This document shows positions 34,823 through 45,239 of a stretch of DNA of 52,900 bases, one piece after another (within the stretch, counting starts at the first letter, position 1; each line of letters begins with the position of its first letter). The notes below the pieces were generated by a model, which was not told the DNA's origin, searched no databases, and saw only the letters and a program-made list of their open reading frames with translations. A program made the position numbers and the translations under genes. This stretch comes from Gemmatimonadota bacterium (GTDB lineage: Bacteria; Gemmatimonadota; Gemmatimonadetes; Gemmatimonadales; GWC2-71-9). The stretch is from the NCBI GenBank assembly GCA_016874005.1, contig VGVQ01000024.1, positions 1 to 52,900 on the forward strand, read 5' to 3'.

Positions 34823-37168
34823 TTACTGCCTCTGGGGAAGCGTGGTGTCCGATTCGAGTTTGGGCTGGCGGATCTGCCGAAGCAGATCTTGGACGCCAGG
34901 ATTCGGGAAGACCCTGAGGGCGCGTTCAAACGAGGCGACCGCGGTCGCGAGATCGCCGGTCGCCTGGGCCTGATAGCCCAGTTGAACGAACGGGAGGCTC
35001 ATGGTGTTCGCCATCCCCGCCGCGGTGCTCTCGAAGCGAGACTGGGGGCGGGCGAGCAGATCCGCGTAGCGATAGACGTGGTTGGCCAGTGAGTCCGTGG
35101 CGACGATGTCGACCGGGACCCCGAACAGCCCTCCGGCAAGCCGGCGATTGCTGGAGTCCGGAACCGCGGTCTCGAGGTGCATTCCGATCCCCCGCTGGAC
35201 GATCAGCCCGTCGAGTCCGAAATACTTGCCCCCTGAGCTCAAGCCCCAGGCGATCGGGCGCCTGCCGAAATTCTGTTGAATCGTCCTGATCGCGACGATA
35301 TCCTCGGTGTAGACGACGCTGTTGGAGTCGAGTTGGGTGCGATACGGCCCGAACTGCAGCGCTACCGCCCTTGGGAGGATCTGCGGCACCGCCGCGGCGA
35401 TCTCCTGGTCGGTCATGGTGTGCACCGGCCAGGTCACCTCGACGGTCGGGTACCCCCGCCAAAACGCCGGCGCCTTGTCGGGCTCGAAGGGGCGGTCAGG
35501 GAGGTCCCGCAGCTGCTTGGTGTACCAATCGGTCCGCGTCAGGGCCAAGCAGACGATCCGGACGTCTCGACGGATTCCCTCGACCTCCTGGGCCCACCAG
35601 AGCGGGAAGGTGTCGTTGTCCCCGAAGGTGAACAGGATGCCGTTAGGTGGAACCGAGTTGAGCAGGCTGTAGGCCCAGTCACCCGCGAGGCGGGCATCCG
35701 GACCGTTGCCTCGATCGGCATCTCGGAAGTTGCCCACCACCGGTACCGCCGCCACCGCGAAGACGGCCACCGCCGCGACCCGGTGCCGGAGCCGCTTGGC
35801 AAGCTCGAGCAGTCCCATCCCGACCCACCCGGCCCAGACGACGAAGCTCAATACGAAGAAATAGTCGCGCTCCCGGACCTCATGGTCGCCGCTGTCGGGA
35901 AACTGCTGGTACCCGACGCTGAACCCGGGTCGGAAATTCATGTAGGCCATCAGACCGAGGCCGGTTGCGACCCACAGCGCCAGCATGAGCCACCAGGTCG
36001 GACGATCGGCCCGGCGGTGGGCCCGCAGTCCGGTGAGGCCGAGCCAGAAGAATGCGATGGTGACCACGGCGCGGAGGGGCACGTTGCCGGCCTGAACCAC
36101 CAGCGACTTGGCCCATTGCCAGTCGAAGTACTGGAGGTAGTTGAGCAACTGGAGGCCGATGATCGTCAGGCTTCGGCCCGGATTGTCGGGCCCATGGGGT
36201 ACCGTGGGATCGTCGAGCGGCGAGCGGGGCGGATACTGATCGCGGCGAATCACCGCGAGCAGGGCGTCCCAGGTCCCCGGCGCGGCCTCGTTGATGACCG
36301 GGTTCTGCGGGGAGCGGAGGTAGAGGAAGAGGTACGGCGTCGCGCCGACCAGCGCGATGACTACGGCGAGCGTCGCGAACGACAGCGCCCCGGCGGTCGC
36401 GGCGTAGATCGCCGAAGCCACGAAGAGCACCAGGCCAAGGGTCGCGAGCGTCCCGCTCCCCAGTCCGACGCCGAGGAGGAGGGCCCAAAGCCCGCCCATG
36501 ACGACCACCTTGGCCAGCTCCCGGCGGCGGGCCGCCGGATCCGCCGCCGGATCGCCCAGGACGACGGCGCCAAGGTAGGCGAGAATCGCGGGCCCGGCGA
36601 GCAAGGCCAGCAGATGGTTGGCGATCGAGAGGCCGAGGAGGTAGGCGATCATCAGCAGAAACCGGGGCGACCGGGGATCCCCGCGCGACGCCCTCCACCG
36701 GCACGCCAGCCAGGCCGAAGCCGCCACGATGAACCCGGCGATTCCGTAGACCTCAGTCTCGTTCGAGTTCTGCCAGTTGGTGAAGGTGAATGCCCCGATG
36801 ATCGCGCCAGCCCCCGCCGCCAGCGTCCTGAGCAGCCGGTCGCGGGTCCCGTCGCCCGGCATGCCGCGGGCCAGCGCTTCGTGCAGGGTCAGGAACCAGA
36901 ACCCGGCGGCGGCCGCGCTGAATACCGCGCTCATCAGATTGGTCCGCCAGGCGTACTCGCCGAACGGGATCATCTTGGCCCAGACGTGCCCGATCATGAC
37001 GAAGAGGGGCGTGCCCGGGGGGTGCGGAATCCCGAGGACCTTCATCGCGGCGATGAACTCGCCCGCGTCCCAGAAGGTGACCGACGGCGCCAGCGACACG
37101 ACGTACCCCACGAGGACCAGGATCGCGGTCGCCGCGGCAGCCAGGTAGGGGGGACGGGGTCCGTTCAT
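34823..37168 (-). CDS. DUF2723 multi-spanning membrane protein (GT-C-like)
   Basis: 781 residues. The N-terminal half is hydrophobic with about 10-12 membrane segments. It starts with VVSLAPSVTFWDAGEFIAA and GIPHPPGTPLFVMIGHVWA, the signature of DUF2723, a family with a GT-C glycosyltransferase-like layout (an Asp in the first loop, WDAGE). The C-terminal half is soluble and ends with a TPR-like pair (GDLATAVASFERALRVFPNP). It probably acts on a lipid-linked sugar or protein at the outer face of the inner membrane; the substrate is unknown. The 93 bases between ftsH and its start contain nothing recognisable. Confidence 0.85.
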   Translation of the reverse strand: MNGPRPPYLAAAATAILVLVGYVVSLAPSVTFWDAGEFIAAMKVLGIPHPPGTPLFVMIGHVWAKMIPFGEYAWRTNLMSAVFSAAAAGFWFLTLHEALARGMPGDGTRDRLLRTLAAGAGAIIGAFTFTNWQNSNETEVYGIAGFIVAASAWLACRWRASRGDPRSPRFLLMIAYLLGLSIANHLLALLAGPAILAYLGAVVLGDPAADPAARRRELAKVVVMGGLWALLLGVGLGSGTLATLGLVLFVASAIYAATAGALSFATLAVVIALVGATPYLFLYLRSPQNPVINEAAPGTWDALLAVIRRDQYPPRSPLDDPTVPHGPDNPGRSLTIIGLQLLNYLQYFDWQWAKSLVVQAGNVPLRAVVTIAFFWLGLTGLRAHRRADRPTWWLMLALWVATGLGLMAYMNFRPGFSVGYQQFPDSGDHEVRERDYFFVLSFVVWAGWVGMGLLELAKRLRHRVAAVAVFAVAAVPVVGNFRDADRGNGPDARLAGDWAYSLLNSVPPNGILFTFGDNDTFPLWWAQEVEGIRRDVRIVCLALTRTDWYTKQLRDLPDRPFEPDKAPAFWRGYPTVEVTWPVHTMTDQEIAAAVPQILPRAVALQFGPYRTQLDSNSVVYTEDIVAIRTIQQNFGRRPIAWGLSSGGKYFGLDGLIVQRGIGMHLETAVPDSSNRRLAGGLFGVPVDIVATDSLANHVYRYADLLARPQSRFESTAAGMANTMSLPFVQLGYQAQATGDLATAVASFERALRVFPNPGVQDLLRQIRQPKLESDTTLPQRQ

Positions 37169-37261
37169 GCCGGTTTCGGTCCTGGACGGGCGGCACCGCC
37201 GCGGCGCCGCGTTGGTAGACCGGCGCGCGGCGCACCCGACGCCGGTCGGTGGTTGGAGGGG

Positions 37262-39247
37262 CTAGGCGCCAGCGGGTTCCGCCGGAGGTGCTCCGAGAAT
37301 CCCAGGCGACCCGGCCGGCTTCGCGGTCGCCTTCGGTGCGGTCGGTCCGGGCATGGCCGGCGGAGGGGGTGCCGCGCGCGGGGGAAGCGGCTCGCCCTTG
37401 GCCAACATCGCGATTTCTTCTCGGTCGAGGGTCTCCCGGTCCAAGAGCGCGTCGGCCATCCGATCGAGCAGCTCCCGGTTTTCGCTCAGAATGACCCGGG
37501 CGCGCTCATAGGCCTCGTCAATGAGCCGCTTCACTTCGCGATCGACCGTTTCGGCCATCTCATCCGAAACGTCGCGGCGCTGGGCGATCTCCCGTCCGAG
37601 GAAGATTTCCTGCTCCCGGTCGCCCACGGCGATCATCCCCACATGCTCGCTCATGCCCCATCGAGTGACCATCCGGCGAGCCAGCGAAGTGGCCTGCTCG
37701 ATATCGCCAGCGGCCCCCGTGGTGATCTTCTCGGCGCCGAACACCAGCTCCTCCGCCACCCGGCCGCCGAAGCTGCAAGCCAGGTTCCCCTCGAGCCAGT
37801 ATTTGGTGACGTTGCGGCGATCCTGCTCGGGAAGCCAAGTGGTCAATCCGAGGGCCCGGCCGCGAGGAACGATCGTCACCTTATGGAGTGGATCGAGCCC
37901 CGGGATCTTGATCGAGACGATCGCGTGTCCAGCCTCATGGTAGGCGGTGAGCTTGCGGTCGTCCTCGGTGACCTGGAGGCTCCGTCGCTCGACCCCGAGG
38001 ATGACCTTGTCCTTGGCCTCCTCGAAGTCGCCCATGTCTACCATCGGCTTGTTGCGGCGGGCCGCCAGCACGGCGGCTTCGTTGACGAGGTTGGCCAAGT
38101 CGGCGCCGCAGAGCCCCGGGGTGCCTTTGGCGACGGTGTCGAGGCGCACGTCCGCGGCGAGCGGGATCTTTCTGGTATGGACCCGGAGGATCCCTTCCCG
38201 CCCCCTGATATCGGGCGCGTCGACCACGATTTGGCGATCGAATCGACCGGGCCGGAGCAACGCCGGGTCGAGCACGTCAGGCCGGTTGGTGGCGGCGAGC
38301 AGGATCACGCCGTCGTTGGACTCGAACCCATCCATCTCGACGAGGAGCTGGTTGAGGGTCTGCTCGCGCTCGTCGTGGCCGCCGCCCAACCCCGCCCCGC
38401 GATGGCGCCCGACCGCATCGATTTCGTCGATGAAGATGATGCACGGCGCATGGGCCTTCCCCTGCTCGAAGAGATCGCGCACTCGACTGGCGCCGACCCC
38501 CACGAACATCTCCACGAAATCGGAACCCGACATCGAGAAGAACGGCCGGCCGGCCTCGCCAGCGACCGCTTTGGCCAACAAGGTCTTGCCGGTTCCAGGC
38601 GGGCCGACCAGAAGGGCGCCCTTGGGCAGCCGGCCACCGAGCCGGGTGAACTTCTGGGGGTCCCTGAGGAACTCGATGATCTCCTGGAGTTCCACCTTGG
38701 CCTCATCGGCCCCAGCGACGTCAGCGAAGGTGATCTTCGGGGTATCGCCGGCCAGCAGTTTCGCCTTGGACTTGCCGAACGAGAAGGCCCGGTTCCCGCC
38801 GGCCTGCATCTGCCGGAAGACGAACAGCCACAGGGCCCCAACGGCGAGCCAGGGCAGAATCTGGAGGAAGAGCAGCCCGAAGCCGGGGTTGGCTTCGCGG
38901 GCGGTGATCGACGGCACCGAGGCCTCGATCCGCTTCATCAAGTCGGGGCTGTCGGCGATCGGTAAGAGGACCGTGAAGCGTTTGACGGTCATGTTGTCGC
39001 GGGGTACCGCGATTCGGAACTCGCCTCGCACCAACTTGCCTTCGACCACCTCGACCGCCACGATGTTGTTGGCATCGAGTTGCCGGCTGAAGGTGGTATA
39101 GTCGATCTCGTGAACCGGGCTGCGGGTCCGATCGACGAACTGGTAGAGGGCGAGGCCCAGTAACGCGACCAAGGCCCAGAGGGCGAGGTTGCGCGACAAG
39201 CCGCTCCAGTTCTGGGTCGGGGGCCGGGGGGGTTGGCGCTGCTGCAT
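37262..39247 (-). CDS. ftsH: ATP-dependent zinc metalloprotease FtsH
   Basis: Membrane-anchored AAA+ protease that degrades misfolded membrane proteins and regulators. About 661 residues: two membrane segments (about 20-38 and 125-145) around a periplasmic domain, Walker A GPPGTGKT (near 215-222), Walker B FIDEID, the second region of homology around [18 protein letters not shown], and the zinc site HEAGH (near 437-441). A Pro-rich tail ends the protein. The ATG at 39247 overlaps the hpt stop; a GTG one codon earlier is an alternative. Confidence 0.97.
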   Translation of the reverse strand: MQQRQPPRPPTQNWSGLSRNLALWALVALLGLALYQFVDRTRSPVHEIDYTTFSRQLDANNIVAVEVVEGKLVRGEFRIAVPRDNMTVKRFTVLLPIADSPDLMKRIEASVPSITAREANPGFGLLFLQILPWLAVGALWLFVFRQMQAGGNRAFSFGKSKAKLLAGDTPKITFADVAGADEAKVELQEIIEFLRDPQKFTRLGGRLPKGALLVGPPGTGKTLLAKAVAGEAGRPFFSMSGSDFVEMFVGVGASRVRDLFEQGKAHAPCIIFIDEIDAVGRHRGAGLGGGHDEREQTLNQLLVEMDGFESNDGVILLAATNRPDVLDPALLRPGRFDRQIVVDAPDIRGREGILRVHTRKIPLAADVRLDTVAKGTPGLCGADLANLVNEAAVLAARRNKPMVDMGDFEEAKDKVILGVERRSLQVTEDDRKLTAYHEAGHAIVSIKIPGLDPLHKVTIVPRGRALGLTTWLPEQDRRNVTKYWLEGNLACSFGGRVAEELVFGAEKITTGAAGDIEQATSLARRMVTRWGMSEHVGMIAVGDREQEIFLGREIAQRRDVSDEMAETVDREVKRLIDEAYERARVILSENRELLDRMADALLDRETLDREEIAMLAKGEPLPPRAAPPPPAMPGPTAPKATAKPAGSPGILGAPPAEPAGA

Positions 39248-39756
39248 CACATCAAGTCCGCGATGAATGGTAGATGGCGGAAGTCCTCGGCGTGGTCGAG
39301 GCCATAGCCGACAAGGAACGCCGAGGGCGCTTCGAACCCGACGAAACGGAGGGCCGTCATCGGCTCGTGGTGCTCGACCTTGTTGAGCAAGGCGCAGACC
39401 GCGAGCGATCGAGGCCGCCGCTCCTCGAGGAGGGCGATCAACTTCCGCAGGGTATTACCGCTGTCGACGATGTCCTCGACCAACACGATGTGTTTGCCGG
39501 CAAGTTCCGTTTCGGGATCGTAGAGGAGACGAACCTGTCCGCTCGAGATCGTCCCGCGGCCGTAGCTGCTCGCCACGATGAAGTCGATCTGGAGGGGACG
39601 CTCGATCTGCCGAACCAGGTCGCCGAGAAAGATGAAGCTGCCTTTGAGGAGCCCAAGAACCAGGAGGTCGCCCTCGGGATAGGCCGCGGTGATGTCGGCC
39701 CCGAGTTCGCGTACCCGACCAGCGATGGTGTCCGCGTCGAACAGCACGGATTTCAT
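39247..39756 (-). CDS. hpt: Hypoxanthine phosphoribosyltransferase
   Basis: Purine salvage enzyme (hypoxanthine or guanine + PRPP). 169 residues from the ATG at 39756, beginning MKSVLFDADTIAGRVRELG. The PRPP-binding motif is VLVEDIVDSGNTL; GLLKGSFIFLGDL and the flexible-loop SSYG are visible. ATGs at 39780 and a GTG at 39795 would extend it, but the family start fits 39756. The tilS-hpt-ftsH order is conserved in many bacteria. Confidence 0.95.
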   Translation of the reverse strand: MKSVLFDADTIAGRVRELGADITAAYPEGDLLVLGLLKGSFIFLGDLVRQIERPLQIDFIVASSYGRGTISSGQVRLLYDPETELAGKHIVLVEDIVDSGNTLRKLIALLEERRPRSLAVCALLNKVEHHEPMTALRFVGFEAPSAFLVGYGLDHAEDFRHLPFIADLM

Positions 39757-39784
39757 CGCCCGACCGCCGGTGCGCCTCATCGTC

Positions 39785-41119
39785 TCAGAGTGCACGAACC
39801 TCGATCCTCATCGATGGCGCAGCGGCCGAGGGAACCGCTCCGACCCCTCGGCATACACCGGGTACCCAGACAATCTCACCCTCTCGGGTGACCACCGGCC
39901 AGAATGGCCGACGAGCCCGTTCCACGTCCTGCTCCTGCATGCACCGCACCACCAGCCGGGAGCCACGCCCGCCAAGCGGCCTGATCGCGTCGCCGGCACG
40001 CCATCGGCGCACCACCAACACCGTTCCCTCGGGAAACCAGGCGACCCACCCCCTGCGGTCGACAACAGAAGGACTGGGATCGGGGTGCCACACCAGCGAC
40101 CAGTCGCCCGCCGACAGGGCACCCTCTGGCCCCTGAACGACCGCCTCATCCCAACGATGCCCGAGCGCCCGAATCAGTCGAACCCGCCCAGCGGACAACT
40201 CCGCTCGGGCGCCCCCGGTCAGGTCCACAGCCTGGCCCGATCGACCCCTCGAGAGCATTTGTTCGACTCGGGCGGCCGACCTGGCACCGATCACCACCCC
40301 GACCCTGCGCCCGAGCGCCCGAAGCAGCGCTTGCCGGACGACCGAAGAATACCCGACCAATCCGGCCGCAGCAACGGACACCGCCCCACCGTCGAGGCTC
40401 AAATCGAGCGCTGGCAACTCGTTAACGAGGCTATCCCAGGCTGCCCGCGACGCCCCAAACCGCTGCCCGGACGCCAGGAGGTCCGCCTTGACGTGGGGGA
40501 AGCGTCGTTCGACCGCCGGCAGGAGGTGGCCTCGGATCCACGATCGTAGATGCTTGGGCTCGCGGTTGGCCGGGTCCTGCCAGCTGTCGAGTCCGCGACT
40601 GGCGAGGTAGCGGCGAAGGGTCGCGCGGGTCACCGCGAGTAACGGTCGGACCCAGAGGCCCTGCCTGGGCAGGATCCCGGCGAGCCCGTCGGGGCCGGAG
40701 CCGGCCAAGAAGCGCATCAGGACCGTTTCAACCTGGTCGTCGGCATGATGCGCGGTGATGATGTAGCTGGCACCTCGCTGAGCCGCGAGGCCCTGGAGCC
40801 AGGTCCGGCGAGCCACCCGGGCCGCGGTCTCGGAGGCTCCTGCCCCGAGCGACCCGCGGCCAACCAAGCAGTCGACGCCGAGGCGGGCTGCCAAGCTGAC
40901 AACGCGTTCGGCGACCTTTCCGCTGTCCGGGTGAATCCCATGGTCGAAATGGGCGGCCACGATTTCGAGGCTTCGGTTCCGAATGCTGGATAAGACATCG
41001 AGGAGCGCGACCGAGTCGCCCCCACCGGAGACGGCAACAAGAGCCGTCGCCGGGCCAGGCGCAAGCGACTCGAGCGCGGCCGCGACGTGGCTGACCAGAT
41101 CAGGGCGCGAGTCGCTCAA
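39785..41119 (-). CDS. tilS: tRNA(Ile)-lysidine synthetase TilS
   Basis: Converts C34 of tRNA-Ile(CAU) to lysidine, so that AUA codons are read. 444 residues with the PP-loop SGGGDSVAL (31-39), HFDHGIH, and [26 protein letters not shown], then the TilS substrate-binding and C-terminal domains ([17 protein letters not shown]). The start is TTG at 41119 inside the end of pdxH (20-base overlap); no better start is visible. Confidence 0.95.
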   Translation of the reverse strand: MSDSRPDLVSHVAAALESLAPGPATALVAVSGGGDSVALLDVLSSIRNRSLEIVAAHFDHGIHPDSGKVAERVVSLAARLGVDCLVGRGSLGAGASETAARVARRTWLQGLAAQRGASYIITAHHADDQVETVLMRFLAGSGPDGLAGILPRQGLWVRPLLAVTRATLRRYLASRGLDSWQDPANREPKHLRSWIRGHLLPAVERRFPHVKADLLASGQRFGASRAAWDSLVNELPALDLSLDGGAVSVAAAGLVGYSSVVRQALLRALGRRVGVVIGARSAARVEQMLSRGRSGQAVDLTGGARAELSAGRVRLIRALGHRWDEAVVQGPEGALSAGDWSLVWHPDPSPSVVDRRGWVAWFPEGTVLVVRRWRAGDAIRPLGGRGSRLVVRCMQEQDVERARRPFWPVVTREGEIVWVPGVCRGVGAVPSAAAPSMRIEVRAL

Positions 41120-41735
41120 TCACCCACCGGTCGCCCGCCCGCCGATACAGCAGCCGGTCATGGAGTCGGCTCGGCCGGCCCTGCCAGAACTCGATGCTGT
41201 CCGGAACGACGCGATAGCCGCCCCAGTGATCAGGCCGGGCGATCGCGGCGCCGGCGAGGCGCCGTTCCGCGACGGCGTAGGCCTCGTCGATCACGGACCG
41301 ATTGGCCACGACCTCGCTCTGCCGGGATGCCCAGGCGCCGATCTGGCTACCCACCGGCCTGGTTTGGAAGTACTGAGTTGATTCCTGGGGGGTGATCCGT
41401 TCGACGGCTCCGGCGATTCGGATCTGCCGCTCGACGGGCTGCCAGAAGAACACCAGGGCCGCCCGACCGGTCGCTTCGAGTTCACGGCTCTTGTGGCTCC
41501 GGTAGTCCGTGAAGAACACGAAGCCTCGTTCGTCCTGCGCTTTGAGCAGGACGATCCGGGCCGACGGGCTTCCGTCAGCCTTGGTCGTCGCCAGGGTCAT
41601 GGCGTTCGGTTCGATCACCGAAGCCGCCTCGGCCTCGCGCCACCAGGCGGCGAATTGCCGCATCGGGTCGGGATCGACATCGCTCTCGAGCAGCGATCCT
41701 TTGCGATACTCGATCCGGCGATCGGCGATACTCAT
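41100..41735 (-). CDS. pdxH: Pyridoxamine 5'-phosphate oxidase
   Basis: FMN enzyme of vitamin B6 salvage, oxidising PNP and PMP to PLP. 211 residues with [63 protein letters not shown], and the C-terminal [11 protein letters not shown] and [11 protein letters not shown]. The ATG at 41735 has GGAGG 8 bases upstream. It is 20 bases after the fumarylacetoacetase gene. Confidence 0.96.
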   Translation of the reverse strand: MSIADRRIEYRKGSLLESDVDPDPMRQFAAWWREAEAASVIEPNAMTLATTKADGSPSARIVLLKAQDERGFVFFTDYRSHKSRELEATGRAALVFFWQPVERQIRIAGAVERITPQESTQYFQTRPVGSQIGAWASRQSEVVANRSVIDEAYAVAERRLAGAAIARPDHWGGYRVVPDSIEFWQGRPSRLHDRLLYRRAGDRWVIERLAP

Positions 41736-41755
41736 CGAGGGGCCTCCGATTCTCG

Positions 41756-43072
41756 TTAGGCGGGCTCCACCACGCCTCGGCACTCGCCGAAGCCGATCCG
41801 GGCCGCTCCGGCGCGCTCGCAAGCGGCCCGGAGGATCACTTCATCGCCGTCGGCGAGGAAGCGGCGGATCTCCCCGGTCGGCAGCGTCACCGGCTCGGCC
41901 CCTCGCCAGGTCAGCTCGAGGAGACAGCCGCGGTTCTCCTTTTCCGGACCCGAAATGGTCCCGCTGCCGATCAAGTCGCCGGGCCGGAGATTGCAGCCGT
42001 TGCTGGCATGGTGGGTCACCAGCTGGGCCATGGTCCAATACATCGATGCCAACGACGCGTGGCTCACCCGCCACGGCGCCATCCCCTCGGCCCGCATCCG
42101 GGCCGAACTCAAATACACTTCGGTGGCAACCGCGATCCCTCCGGCCCGGCGGTCGGTCTCCGCGAAGAGATACGGCAGCGGTGCCGGGTCGCCGGCGGGT
42201 CGGTCGAAGCCCGGAACCCGAAACGGCGCCAACGCCTCCATCGTCACCACCCAGGGGGAGACCGAGGTCGCGAAGTTCTTGGCCAAAAAGGGGCCCAAGG
42301 GCTGGTACTCCCAGGCCTGGATGTCGCGGGCCGACCAGTCGTTCAGCAAGCAAAGCCCGAAGATCCGGCTTTCGGCCTCCGCGATCGGGATTTCGGTTCC
42401 CTGGCGATTACCACCGACGAGGTAGCCACCGATCTCGGATTCGTAGTCGAGCGATCGCGACGGCCCGAACACCGGGTCAGCCGCGACGTCGCCCTTGATC
42501 TGCCCCATGGGCCGCTTGATCGGCGTGCCGCTCACGACGATCGACGAAGCCCGGCCATGATACCCGATCGGAACGTACTTGTAATTCGGCAGCAACGGGT
42601 TTTCGGGACGAAACATGCTCCCAACGTTGGTCGCGTGGTGGATCGAGGCGTAGAAGTCGGTGTAGTCGCCGATCGCCACCGGCAGAAGAAGTTCCACCGA
42701 CTCCGCTGGCGCGAGACAGTCAACCACGTTGTTCCGCGAGGGACCATCTTGGGCCAAGAGATCGAAGAGCCGTTCCCGGACCGCCGCGGCCGCCGGCCGT
42801 CCCAGGGCGACCAGGGGATTGAGCACCGGCGCGGCCAAGGCCGACTGGATCTCGGATCCGAGCGCCGAAAACAATCCGTGACCCGCGGCGCGCCGGAGGT
42901 CGACCACTTGATCGCCGATGGCGACTCCGATGCGCTCCGCTTCCTGGCGGGCCCGACGGCGAAAGACGCCGAACGGCAGGTTCTGAATCGGGAAGTCCCC
43001 CCCGGGCTGGTTGGCCGATTCAATGAAGGAGCGCGCCTTGGCGTCGTGGGTACGGTTCACTAAACGGGTCAT
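41756..43072 (-). CDS. fahA: Fumarylacetoacetase
   Basis: Last step of tyrosine catabolism: fumarylacetoacetate to fumarate and acetoacetate. 438 residues with an N-terminal SH3-like domain ([10 protein letters not shown]), [20 protein letters not shown], metal and catalytic blocks ([29 protein letters not shown]), SASMYW-like [13 protein letters not shown] and [19 protein letters not shown] at 43072 overlaps the stop of the upstream gene (ATGA). A 5' extension of the frame to 44011 is an artefact. No homogentisate dioxygenase is in the window. The stop codon TAA lies in a CGTTAGGC motif. Confidence 0.95.
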   Translation of the reverse strand: MTRLVNRTHDAKARSFIESANQPGGDFPIQNLPFGVFRRRARQEAERIGVAIGDQVVDLRRAAGHGLFSALGSEIQSALAAPVLNPLVALGRPAAAAVRERLFDLLAQDGPSRNNVVDCLAPAESVELLLPVAIGDYTDFYASIHHATNVGSMFRPENPLLPNYKYVPIGYHGRASSIVVSGTPIKRPMGQIKGDVAADPVFGPSRSLDYESEIGGYLVGGNRQGTEIPIAEAESRIFGLCLLNDWSARDIQAWEYQPLGPFLAKNFATSVSPWVVTMEALAPFRVPGFDRPAGDPAPLPYLFAETDRRAGGIAVATEVYLSSARMRAEGMAPWRVSHASLASMYWTMAQLVTHHASNGCNLRPGDLIGSGTISGPEKENRGCLLELTWRGAEPVTLPTGEIRRFLADGDEVILRAACERAGAARIGFGECRGVVEPA

Positions 43073-43944
43073 GATGATGCCGGGATCGTCGAAAGTTCGT
43101 CGATGGGTTCGCTGAAGGAGCACGAGCCAAAGCCGTCGAACCTGGCCCGGAACCGCCGAATCGCGGCGAGCGAGAAGAATCGGTCGCGCCACTGCAAGCC
43201 GTCGGCCGAGAAACGAATGTGCCCTGGGTCGGGATCTTCGAGTACCGATACGAGCTGCTCCGGGGAAGCGCCTTCTGCCGCCGCGAGCGACGCCGCCATG
43301 AGATTGAGATACCCGAACATCGGGCCGCAGGGGCTGTCGGAACGGTAGCTGAGGCGATACCTCCCACGAAGCGGATGGTGAAGGCCGGCGGTGGCCTTGA
43401 ATCGGATCCCGGAGGCAAGAACCCGCACGATGAACTCGGCGACCGCAGTCACCGGGGGAAAGGCCTCGCGGGTCACCCCACCCATCCGGATCTTGGCTCG
43501 AAGGCCGACCTCGCGAATGGCGCCCAAAACGCCGTCCGGAACCGACGTGGGTACTTCGCAGTAACCGACTCGACCGTGGAGCCGGGCCGCCACGGCCGTC
43601 AGTTGATCCGGGACGAGTTTTGCCTCGAGACACTCGACCCGGGCGCCATCCCGGTGCGTTTGGATGAACCCGTCGACCAAATCCAAATCGGCGGCGATGT
43701 CGGCGGCGAGGGTGACGCTGAGCGGCAAGCGTCGGACGGATTGGGGAGAAAAACGCTCTCGAAGCTCCGGTAATCTCGCGGCGGGCAGGACCAATCGCCC
43801 GAGGGCCCATGCGTTCGGACCACTGGCGTATGACTGGTAATTGGCAACCGCGGCGTCGAGCGACAACTTGGCTGGCGGGAACATCCCGGCGTAATCGATC
43901 GCACGCCCGAGCAGCTCGCCGAGTGCATTCGGATAGGCAGACAC
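43069..43944 (-). CDS. Conserved uncharacterised protein (KATAGLHHP motif)
   Basis: 291 residues, soluble, no signal peptide. It begins MSAYPNALGELLGRAIDYAGMFPPAKL and carries FKATAGLHHPLRGR near residue 200. I recall this motif from uncharacterised proteins of actinobacteria and other phyla, whose alternating beta/alpha pattern suggests a TIM-barrel-like fold. It is translationally coupled to fumarylacetoacetase (4-base overlap), so a role in aromatic or keto-acid metabolism is plausible but unproven. The start GTG at 43944 is preceded by CGAG. Confidence 0.75.
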   Translation of the reverse strand: MSAYPNALGELLGRAIDYAGMFPPAKLSLDAAVANYQSYASGPNAWALGRLVLPAARLPELRERFSPQSVRRLPLSVTLAADIAADLDLVDGFIQTHRDGARVECLEAKLVPDQLTAVAARLHGRVGYCEVPTSVPDGVLGAIREVGLRAKIRMGGVTREAFPPVTAVAEFIVRVLASGIRFKATAGLHHPLRGRYRLSYRSDSPCGPMFGYLNLMAASLAAAEGASPEQLVSVLEDPDPGHIRFSADGLQWRDRFFSLAAIRRFRARFDGFGSCSFSEPIDELSTIPASS

Positions 43945-44071
43945 CTCGACAATTTACTCGATCGCCGCTACTGCCTCGACCAACGGCCGCCTTTCCGCTG
44001 CGTTCTCCCAAGCGGCAAACCCTTCCGCCCCCCGGCGTCGCCTGCCTCCCGGCCGACGTCGATGCTGATCG

Positions 44072-44127
44072 TAAATGATTGAGAACAAATAACTTCGGCC
44101 CGCGCCCCCAGGTGGCACACGGCCTGC
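44072..44127 (+). promoter_or_regulatory. Sigma-54 promoter, with possible IHF site, for the diguanylate cyclase gene
   Basis: TGGCAC (44113-44118), then CTGCC around 44124-44128, with GG (44114-44115) and GC (44126-44127) exactly 10 bases apart. About 30 bases upstream TAA-ATGA-TTGAGA (44072-44084) is one mismatch from an IHF site in the reverse orientation. The gene starts at 44174. The other part of the 229-base divergent gap (43945-44071) shows no further signal. Confidence 0.55.
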
Positions 44128-44173
44128 CTTCTGACTCGGCTGCGTCATTCTAGCGACTCTCGGGAGGGGGAAC

Positions 44174-45220
44174 GTGCCGAGCACCGCGCCGACAGCATTG
44201 GCGAGTCAGCCGACTCGATCGGATCGTCACCTGCTGGCGACCGGCCGCTCTGTCCCGCGGATCCGGCTGTTGCTGGTGGAGGACAACCCGGTCGACGCGA
44301 TGCGGCTCCGACAGCTGTTGGCGCGGGCGCGATCGGCCCAGTTCGAGGTCGATTCGGTGAGTTCACTCGATCAGGCGTGTCGTCGAATCGCCGCGAACCC
44401 TCCGGAGGTTATCCTGCTCGACCTCGATCTTCCCGACAGTATCGGCACCGAGACCCATGCATCGATCGCTTGCGCGGCCCCGTCGATCCCGGTGATCGCG
44501 TTGTGCCGCGGCGGCGACGAGTCGACCGGAATCGCGGCGGTGGGGCAAGGAGCCCAGGACTTTCTGATGAAGCAGAGCGTCAGCGCCGAGGGCCTGGCGC
44601 GGGCCATTCGGTGCGCGATCGAACGACACCGGGTCGTCGCCTCATTGCGGGGGCTGTCCCTCACCGACGAGCTGACTGGGCTATTGAACCGCCGCGGCTT
44701 CACCACGCTGGTCCAAGGGCACCTTCGCCTGGCGGGACGGACCGGTCACCGGTTCATGCTGCTTTATATGGACGTCGATGACTTGAAGGGGATCAACGAC
44801 CGCTTCGGCCATCACCAGGGGGACGAGCTGCTGGCACTGACAGCCGACGCCCTACGCCGGACCTTCCGGCAATCGGACGTGGTGGCCCGGTTCGGCGGGG
44901 ATGAATTCGTGGTTCTCGCGCTCGACGCGACGGGCGATCAGGGCGAATCCATCAAGCGACGATTGGAGGAGAACATCGCCGCCGAGAGTCGCCGCCTTCC
45001 GAACGACGTCCGGCTCACTCTGAGCGTGGGCAGTGTGTCGATCGCGGGGGCGAGCGAGGTTCCGCTCGGAGCGCTGTTGGCGCGGGCAGACCAGGCGCTG
45101 TACCTCGAGAAGCGGCGCCGGGACCCGACCTGCCACCGAACGGAGGGGCGGCCACGAACGACCCCGCTGGAGCACCGCCACCGCGAAGGGATCCAACCCG
45201 ACCTCGAAGGCGTGGTGTAG
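44174..45220 (+). CDS. Response regulator with GGDEF diguanylate cyclase domain
   Basis: 348 residues. An N-terminal receiver domain (about 30-150) has the acidic patch VEDN, phosphoacceptor D83 in LLDLDLPD and K133 in FLMKQ. A GGDEF domain (about 160-325) has RFGGDEF (241-245) and an inhibitory I-site RQSD (232-235). It should make cyclic di-GMP on phosphorylation and be product-inhibited. The GTG at 44174 has a GGGAGGGGG site. Location beside flagellar genes suggests control of motility. Confidence 0.92.
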   Translation: MPSTAPTALASQPTRSDRHLLATGRSVPRIRLLLVEDNPVDAMRLRQLLARARSAQFEVDSVSSLDQACRRIAANPPEVILLDLDLPDSIGTETHASIACAAPSIPVIALCRGGDESTGIAAVGQGAQDFLMKQSVSAEGLARAIRCAIERHRVVASLRGLSLTDELTGLLNRRGFTTLVQGHLRLAGRTGHRFMLLYMDVDDLKGINDRFGHHQGDELLALTADALRRTFRQSDVVARFGGDEFVVLALDATGDQGESIKRRLEENIAAESRRLPNDVRLTLSVGSVSIAGASEVPLGALLARADQALYLEKRRRDPTCHRTEGRPRTTPLEHRHREGIQPDLEGVV

Positions 45221-45239
45221 CACCACGACCAGACCGAGG

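Noticed and set aside
37169-37261. Possible regulatory RNA between ftsH and the DUF2723 gene
   Set aside because: The 93 bases are GC-rich with only short, imperfect inverted repeats.
35276-38965. Open frame of 1229 codons on the plus strand
   Set aside because: Antisense to ftsH and the DUF2723 gene and compositionally biased; a shadow.
41756-44011. Apparent 751-residue fusion with fumarylacetoacetase
   Set aside because: The N-terminal part is the uncharacterised gene at 43069-43944 in another frame. The enzyme starts at 43072.
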